NCBI GenBank assembly: GCA_035508275.1
Contig: DATJNI010000002.1
Coordinates: forward strand, 1 to 14,163
Direction of reading: 5' to 3'
Length of the DNA stretch: 14,163 nt
Source of the DNA: DATJNI01 sp035508275
GTDB lineage: Bacteria > Patescibacteriota > Saccharimonadia > Saccharimonadales > UBA4665
In this document: positions 6,233 to 10,358 of the stretch, piece after piece
Position numbering within the stretch: the stretch's first letter is position 1
How the letters are laid out: each line of letters opens with the position of its first letter
Notes under the pieces: model-generated
Databases searched by the model: none
Told to the model about the DNA's origin: nothing
The model's input: only the letters and a program-made list of their open reading frames with translations
Position numbers and translations under genes: made by a program

Positions 6233-6245
6233 TATAAATTCACAA
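6226..6245. promoter_or_regulatory. operator-like site over the -35 of the minus operon
   Basis: TTCACAA (6239-6245) faces a degenerate partner CTGTCAA (6226-6232, 5 of 7 matches to TTGTGAA). The partner coincides with the -35 box of the minus promoter. The same TTCACAA arm recurs in the perfect repeat at 6279-6299. Inferred to be a site for the adjacent TrmB-like regulator. Confidence 0.5.
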
Positions 6246-6278
6246 ATAATAATATATATTAAGGTGTAAATGATAAAA

Positions 6279-6299
6279 TTGTGAAATAATAATTCACAA
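6279..6299. promoter_or_regulatory. operator: TTGTGAA-N7-TTCACAA
   Basis: A perfect 7-bp inverted repeat with a 7-bp AT spacer, 30 bp before the TrmB-like gene. Its right arm overlaps the predicted -35 of that gene, as expected for autoregulation. The shared half-site with 6226-6245 supports one regulator acting on both divergent promoters. Confidence 0.65.
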
Positions 6300-6321
6300 A
6301 ATATATAAAATGTGTTACCAT
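6293..6321 (+). promoter_or_regulatory. promoter of the TrmB-like gene
   Basis: TTCACA (6293-6298, 5 of 6), a 17-bp spacer and TACCAT (6316-6321, 4 of 6). The -10 ends 7 nt before the ATG at 6329, giving a leaderless mRNA. TATAAA at 6304-6309 is an alternative -10. Confidence 0.45.
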
Positions 6322-6328
6322 ACTTTCC

Positions 6329-7108
6329 ATGGATCAACTACTAATAAATGCTGGACTTTCAGAACACCAAGCAAAAGCCTACTTGTACTTACTTGAGCAT
6401 GGCCCAAGCGCTCCAAAAGAGCTTACTAAGAAGATGGACATAACTCGTACAAACGCATACAAAGTTTTAGAATCCTTAGAAGTCCTAGGGTTAGTTTATA
6501 AAGAAGTATCGGGTAAGAAGCTGATATACAGACCTGCAGACCCCTCTGCTCTAGCTTCTCTGCTTGCAGAAAAACGTAACAATATAATTGCGTTAGAGCA
6601 GAAAGTTAACGAGGCAATGGTTGGGTTGAGGCAAAAATATAGTAAAAGTGGTTCTGCTGCGATAACTTCATTTACTGGCAAGCAGGCAATGGTAGACGCA
6701 TACGAAAATCAAAGCCAAAAGGGAAATCCGATATATTTCATAAAATCCAGGGCTGACATACCCTTTATGGGTTATGACACTATGTCAAATATTCGGATCA
6801 GACAAGCGAGCAATGTAGTTAAACGATACGGAATAACTCCCGATTCAACAGAGGCAAAGCTATCGACTAATCTAAACCTAGAAAGAACGTGGATAAAAGA
6901 ATCTGATTATACTTCTCCGGTTGAGTGGTCAACTAGCGATGGCGAATTAATCATCCAAGTATTTGATGGCGAAGGGTATGTAATTAGTATAGATAACTCT
7001 TTGATCGCTGAATCGTTTAGGCAGATATGGAATATTGCAAACCAAGCCTTAACCCATGACCCAGACTATATAAATATGCCGAGAAAGGCCAAACAGTCTG
7101 ACGGATAG
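6329..7108 (+). CDS. TrmB-family transcriptional regulator
   Basis: A 259-aa DNA-binding regulator of the TrmB type. Residues ~1-75 form a winged helix with the family's characteristic opening: GLSEHQAKAYLYLLEHGPS, then APKELTKKMDITRTNAYKVLESLEVLGLV as the recognition region, and the wing KLIYRPADP. Residues ~76-108 form a charged dimerisation helix (LLAEKRNNIIALEQKVNEAM). Residues ~110-245 resemble the effector domain, beginning with 'ITSFTGKQAMVDAY'. In archaea TrmB proteins bind sugars; the ligand here is unknown. The gene is divergent from the 5141-3877 operon, and inverted repeats between them overlap both promoters, so it probably represses the operon and itself. The ATG has no Shine-Dalgarno and a -10 sits 7 nt away. 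The stop is TAG. Confidence 0.88.
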   Translation: MDQLLINAGLSEHQAKAYLYLLEHGPSAPKELTKKMDITRTNAYKVLESLEVLGLVYKEVSGKKLIYRPADPSALASLLAEKRNNIIALEQKVNEAMVGLRQKYSKSGSAAITSFTGKQAMVDAYENQSQKGNPIYFIKSRADIPFMGYDTMSNIRIRQASNVVKRYGITPDSTEAKLSTNLNLERTWIKESDYTSPVEWSTSDGELIIQVFDGEGYVISIDNSLIAESFRQIWNIANQALTHDPDYINMPRKAKQSDG

Positions 7109-7161
7109 TCTAAAATACTTGTGCTTGGTACAGCGTCGTAAAGGAAGTTATCGCCCTCGTA

Positions 7162-7464
7162 CTATTGCTGTAACAACCATCCAATTCTTGCAATTCTCTC
7201 TCTAATGGTTACGGGCTTATCCGCACTAGCATATACAGCCTGATTACCAGGTTGTACAGTAAATGCCGTCCTTCTAGCTATACCACTTTTGTCTAAAACT
7301 GCAGCTATATGTGAAGCAGAAACTTGTGTGTCTTTCTCAATACCGCTAATAGTTCTATACTCCCAAATTGGATCTGATAAAGCAGATATTACAAGTTCAA
7401 TTTCATCAGCAGACACTTCGTTGAATGGTATTTCTGGAATTTGCTCAACTTTATAATGAGGCAT
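7162..7464 (-). CDS. small winged-helix protein, 100 aa
   Basis: A compact protein made almost entirely of one helix-turn-helix/winged-helix unit. After ~20 leader residues, 'ELVISALSDPIWEYRTISGIEKDTQVS' is split between helix 1 and the RTxxGI strand-turn. 'SASHIAAVLDKSGIARR' is the probable recognition helix, 'FTVQ...AVYAS' the wing, and a final helix (RERIARIGWLLQQ) follows. The RTIxGI...T-VS pattern occurs in winged-helix modules that sense or bridge other proteins as well as in DNA-binding ones, so DNA binding is likely but not proven. A perfect 28-bp palindrome sits 13 bp upstream of the ATG and is a natural autoregulatory site. tRNA-Arg lies directly upstream on the same strand and may be co-transcribed. 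No Shine-Dalgarno. The stop is TAG. Confidence 0.8.
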   Translation of the reverse strand: MPHYKVEQIPEIPFNEVSADEIELVISALSDPIWEYRTISGIEKDTQVSASHIAAVLDKSGIARRTAFTVQPGNQAVYASADKPVTIRERIARIGWLLQQ

Positions 7465-7476
7465 ATCATTTTTCAG

Positions 7477-7504
7477 TTTACATATATTTATAAATATATG
7501 TAAA
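7477..7504. promoter_or_regulatory. perfect 28-bp palindrome, probable operator
   Basis: Each 14-bp arm is TTTACATATATTTA followed by its exact reverse complement, with no spacer. It sits between the tRNA-Arg 3' end and the ATG of the winged-helix gene and contains a -10-like TATAAA. As RNA it could form a hairpin, but no U-tract follows, so a terminator is unlikely. Confidence 0.65.
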
Positions 7505-7516
7505 GCATAGGAGTCA

Positions 7517-7594
7517 TGGTACGCCCGACAGGATTCGAACCTGCGACCTCATCCTCCGCAAGGATGCACTCTAATCCAACTGAGCTACGGGCGC
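7517..7594 (-). tRNA. tRNA-Arg (anticodon GCG)
   Basis: Complete cloverleaf on the minus strand with encoded CCA (7517-7519) and discriminator A. The acceptor stem GCGCCCG pairs with CGGGCGT, with a terminal G-U. The D arm is GCTC/GAGT and includes A20, an arginine identity base. The anticodon arm is CATCC/TTGCGGA/GGATG, so the anticodon is GCG. The T arm is GCAGG/CCTGT. It reads CGC and CGU. Most bacteria use ACG, deaminated to inosine, so the unmodified G34 version is notable. Confidence 0.93.
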
Positions 7595-7633
7595 ATAAAT
7601 AACAGAGGTTAATTTACCACGTTAAGGGGGCAA

Positions 7634-7662
7634 TTACTAGCTAGAAGCCGCTAGAATGTCAA
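7634..7662 (-). promoter_or_regulatory. possible promoter of tRNA-Arg
   Basis: On the minus strand a perfect TTGACA (7657-7662), 17 bp and a weak TAGTAA (7634-7639). Transcription would start about 33 nt before the tRNA. The -10 is poor (3 of 6), so only the -35 speaks for it. Confidence 0.3.
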
Positions 7663-7691
7663 TGAACTCAGAAAACTGGCATACTTAGTCA

Positions 7692-7697
7692 TATAAT
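7692..7697 (+). promoter_or_regulatory. -10 element of tRNA-Ser(CGA)
   Basis: An exact TATAAT ends 8 bp before the tRNA 5' end, so the primary transcript would start almost at the mature 5' end. No good -35 is seen. The rest of the gap 7595-7705 holds only the two tRNA promoters. Confidence 0.55.
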
Positions 7698-7705
7698 TGT
7701 CAGTT

Positions 7706-7796
<91 letters not shown>

Positions 7797-7797
7797 G

Positions 7798-8826
7798 TTA
7801 AGTTATAGAATCAGACTTTTTACTGCGGTGGCTTATTGCATATATGTAGCACACTAGTAAGACAATAACTCCTATAGCAATATAGATAGCAGCGTTAACA
7901 ACAATACTTTTATTGAGTGCAAGCACCGCAGACTTCATAAAGTGATCAATCGGCTGCTTAAACTCGTCTGTAGACGCATTTTGAGCTACATAAGCGTTAA
8001 GTTTAGTGTTATATCCACGAATACCCCACTTTGAAGCCAAAACGGCCAGACCAGCTATTAGAAAGCTCCAACCTATCAGCTTAAATTTCTTTCTCCTGTT
8101 AGGATGCAGCGCGAGTATTAAAACAATACTTACAACTATGGCTACTACTTCGTAAGGCAGATACTTTTGAGACTGTTGGTATCTCTTGGCCACATATGAG
8201 TACTGTACGTAGTAAGGCTGGTTGTTTACAGAGGAATTAATGACTGCATTACTGGGGGTAATGTATTTAGTGTTTAGGAAGATACTACTGTTAATAATCT
8301 GATTTTTTATCTGATCGGCACCTGTTTGAGGGCTTATGGATGACGGCCAGCAGTTGGTAGCTAGGGGCGTGTTAATCTCTGCAAGCTGCAAATCAGTACA
8401 TAGGGGCAAGTTTTGTATGCGAGACTTAAAGTAATTACTAATGCTGTTAGCGAAGTTATTTTTAACATTTATTAAATTTATATTAAATTCAGGCTTAGCA
8501 GTTGTCCCTTTTAACCAATTTAGATTGGCGGAAAGCAATAATTTAATATTTTGTTCGTATTTTGTTTGCGGATAGGCAGTCTCGGCTGATTTTTTAATAA
8601 CTTTTTTAATATTTCCCACTTGATATTCACTTCCGACTAAGTTATCGGCTTCATCTGTAACTTTATTAATTAATATCTTATAACTGGAGTCATAGTCTAT
8701 CCATGTACTTATTTTTGCTTCATTAGAAAAATTAATTTTAATATTTAATGAAACAGCCAGGCCTACAAGAGAGACAATCAGTATAAGTGCCAGCAATAAA
8801 GATAAAAACTTTTTAAATTTGGGCAT
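7798..8826 (-). CDS. four-TM membrane protein with large external domain
   Basis: A 342-aa envelope protein of unknown function. TM1 is at ~7-28 after a basic start (MPKFKKF), with no clear signal-peptidase site. Residues ~29-222 form a large external domain rich in Asn, Ser, Lys and Tyr, with two cysteines (143 and 159) that could form a disulfide. TM2 (~224-241) returns to a basic cytoplasmic loop (HPNRRKKFK). TM3 (~249-265), a 43-residue outside loop, TM4 (~309-330) and a basic tail (SHRSKK) follow. The positive-inside rule fits this topology at all three positions. The ATG at 8826 lies 6 nt after TAGAAT, so the mRNA is probably leaderless. The gene is divergent from the HIT gene (51-bp spacer). 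The stop (TAA) is one base from the tRNA-Ser 3' end. Confidence 0.85.
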   Translation of the reverse strand: MPKFKKFLSLLLALILIVSLVGLAVSLNIKINFSNEAKISTWIDYDSSYKILINKVTDEADNLVGSEYQVGNIKKVIKKSAETAYPQTKYEQNIKLLLSANLNWLKGTTAKPEFNINLINVKNNFANSISNYFKSRIQNLPLCTDLQLAEINTPLATNCWPSSISPQTGADQIKNQIINSSIFLNTKYITPSNAVINSSVNNQPYYVQYSYVAKRYQQSQKYLPYEVVAIVVSIVLILALHPNRRKKFKLIGWSFLIAGLAVLASKWGIRGYNTKLNAYVAQNASTDEFKQPIDHFMKSAVLALNKSIVVNAAIYIAIGVIVLLVCYIYAISHRSKKSDSIT

Positions 8827-8832
8827 TTTAAT

Positions 8833-8838
8833 ATTCTA
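8833..8838 (-). promoter_or_regulatory. -10 element of the four-TM gene
   Basis: On the minus strand TAGAAT (5 of 6) ends exactly 6 nt before the ATG at 8826. There is no clear -35. It mirrors the divergent -10 at 8866-8871. Confidence 0.5.
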
Positions 8839-8865
8839 TCCTAAATTAAAGGCGAAAATATTAGA

Positions 8866-8871
8866 TATAAT
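8866..8871 (+). promoter_or_regulatory. -10 element of the HIT gene, leaderless
   Basis: An exact TATAAT is followed by ACAAGA and then the ATG at 8878, so transcription should start at the initiation codon. No -35 match. Confidence 0.6.
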
Positions 8872-8877
8872 ACAAGA

Positions 8878-9273
8878 ATGCAAGACAGTGTCTTCACTAA
8901 GATCATTAAAGGAGAATTACCCTCTTTTAAGGTATACGAAGACGATACTACCCTTGCCTTTTTAGACATACACCCTATTCAACCTGGCCACACCCTTGTT
9001 ATCCCAAAAAAACAGGTAGAATTTGTTTGGGATCTAGATGAGGAAGATTATTTAAATCTAATGAAAACCGTTAAGAAAGTCTCAAAAAGATTAAAAGAAG
9101 TCATGCAAACAAAGTACGTTGGCGCCCAGGTTATAGGGGTAGACGTACCTCATGCGCACGTTAACTTAATTCCCTTCTCTACCGTAGAAGAATTCCGCAC
9201 TAGTCAAGACATGGATTCCAAGCCTGATAATTCAGAACTGGAGAAGATAGCTGCAAGGATAAAATTTAATTAA
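8878..9273 (+). CDS. HIT family protein (HxHxN variant)
   Basis: A 131-aa histidine-triad protein. Family members are nucleotide hydrolases or transferases acting on phosphoramidates or dinucleoside polyphosphates. Residues 3-45 carry the typical 'FTKIIKGELPSFKVYEDDTTLAFLDIHPIQPGHTLVIPK' pattern (a longer run here only marks the domain: key points are the IIxGE turn, D30, P33 and GHTLVIP). The active-site segment PHAHVNLIPF (91-100) has His92 and the nucleophilic His94, but the third histidine is Asn96, so the motif is HxHxN instead of HxHxH. The length is normal for the family. Four codons' worth of space separates it from the 59-aa membrane protein, so they are probably co-transcribed. The start is fixed by a -10 box 6 nt upstream. 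Confidence 0.93.
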   Translation: MQDSVFTKIIKGELPSFKVYEDDTTLAFLDIHPIQPGHTLVIPKKQVEFVWDLDEEDYLNLMKTVKKVSKRLKEVMQTKYVGAQVIGVDVPHAHVNLIPFSTVEEFRTSQDMDSKPDNSELEKIAARIKFN

Positions 9274-9284
9274 ATTAGCTAATT

Positions 9285-9464
9285 ATGGACTTTTTCTTTT
9301 CACTATTTTTTGGAGCCGGCGTAGCAGCAATTGCCTACAACACCCTCGGTAGGAGAGTTGGTTATACGAATAATCAAAGTATTTTAATATTTTTGGCCGT
9401 AGTATTCGTAGTAGCGACCTTATTTTTCTTTACCATGCTGGATCTCATACTTAACGTTAAATAG
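9285..9464 (+). CDS. small two-TM membrane protein, 59 aa
   Basis: A 59-codon ORF starting 11 nt after the HIT stop. Residues 1-19 (MDFFFSLFFGAGVAAIAYN) form one hydrophobic helix. A short polar, basic loop (TLGRRVGYTNNQ) follows, and residues ~33-56 form a second helix (ILIFLAVVFVVATLFFF). The loop would face the cytoplasm by the positive-inside rule. There is no Shine-Dalgarno, so expression probably depends on read-through and coupling from the HIT gene. A glycine-rich first helix with an arginine pair between two helices looks like a conserved small-protein design. No function is known. The stop is TAG. Confidence 0.75.
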   Translation: MDFFFSLFFGAGVAAIAYNTLGRRVGYTNNQSILIFLAVVFVVATLFFFTMLDLILNVK

Positions 9465-9484
9465 CCGTTTAGTACCATTTATAT

Positions 9485-9512
9485 TTGATATTGCAGTGAT
9501 TGTTGATATCAT
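9485..9512 (+). promoter_or_regulatory. promoter of the XRE-HAD gene, leaderless
   Basis: TTGATA (9485-9490, 5 of 6), a 16-bp spacer and TATCAT (9507-9512, 5 of 6), then 6 nt to ATG 9519. This spacing supports ATG 9519 over GTG 9513. Confidence 0.6.
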
Positions 9513-9518
9513 GTGGCT

Positions 9519-10358
9519 ATGGACGAGAGGGGGTTGGGCAAGGTACTACAAAGGGCCAGACAGGATGCTGGTTTAACGCAGCAACAACTTTGCTCTAAAG
9601 CTAATTTAAGCTTTTCTACGCTTACTAAAATAGAGAGAGGTGCAATAAAATCTCCCTCGATATTTACTATTCAATCTATAGCCGGAGCGCTGGGTTTATC
9701 TCTTGATGAACTGGTGGGAAGTAGTGGTAATCCGAATAAGACTTTCCAAAAAACAAAGAACGGAGTTAGTTTCATATACTTCGATGTTAATGGTTGCCTG
9801 GTTCACTTTTACCAGAGGGCTTTTGATAAATTATCACTAGATACAGGGTCGCATCTTGAGACGGTGGAGTCAGCTTTTTGGCACTTTAATGATCAAGTCT
9901 GCCGCGGCGAAATGAGCCTCAATGACTTTAATCAAGCTTTATCTAAGAGGCTAGGCAAGGGGAGCATAAAGTGGCAGGAGTATTACCTTTCTACCATCGA
10001 GCCAATAGACAGTATGCAGGAGCTATTAATGTGGTCGAGTGAGAGATATAAGGTTGGCCTAATGACGAATACCATGCCCGGGTTTCTATCCTCTATGAGG
10101 CGAGACCATAACCTACCTAATGTTAGTTATAGCGCAATCATAGATTCGTCTGAAGTAGGGCATATTAAGCCGGAAGAAGAGATATACGAAGCAGCAGAAG
10201 AAAAGGCTGGCTGTCCTGGCGGTGAAATCCTTCTTATAGACGATGATAGAGTCAATTTAATGGCTGCCGAAAAAAAAGGCTGGCATGTTCTTTGGTTCGA
10301 TGATTCGAGGCCTGAAATATCCGTAGATAAGATTAAGCAGGCAATAGAGCCGGCCTAA
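9519..10358 (+). CDS. XRE-type HTH fused to HAD-like hydrolase
   Basis: A 279-aa fusion. Residues ~6-66 are a Cro/C1-type helix-turn-helix: LQRARQDAGLTQQQLCSKANLS, then STLTKIERG and the closing ALGLSLDELV. From ~85 a haloacid-dehalogenase-like domain follows. Motif I is FDVNGCL (Asp89, with Asn91 where phosphatases carry the second Asp). Motif II is GLMTNT (Thr183). The motif III lysine is K217 in GHIKPEEEIY. Motif IV is LLIDDDRVN (Asp241-243), followed by the typical A..KGW.VLWF strand. All motifs are present except the motif I acid/base Asp. The domain pairing suggests a regulator whose HAD part senses or processes a phosphorylated ligand. It has its own promoter with ATG 6 nt after the -10. 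Its stop shares bases with the convergent valS stop. Confidence 0.87.
   Translation: MDERGLGKVLQRARQDAGLTQQQLCSKANLSFSTLTKIERGAIKSPSIFTIQSIAGALGLSLDELVGSSGNPNKTFQKTKNGVSFIYFDVNGCLVHFYQRAFDKLSLDTGSHLETVESAFWHFNDQVCRGEMSLNDFNQALSKRLGKGSIKWQEYYLSTIEPIDSMQELLMWSSERYKVGLMTNTMPGFLSSMRRDHNLPNVSYSAIIDSSEVGHIKPEEEIYEAAEEKAGCPGGEILLIDDDRVNLMAAEKKGWHVLWFDDSRPEISVDKIKQAIEPA

Noticed and set aside
7109..7161. Possible convergent terminator between the TrmB gene and the winged-helix gene
   Set aside because: Only TACAGC/GCTGTA can pair, over a 32-nt loop and partly inside the winged-helix coding end. No T-run is present.
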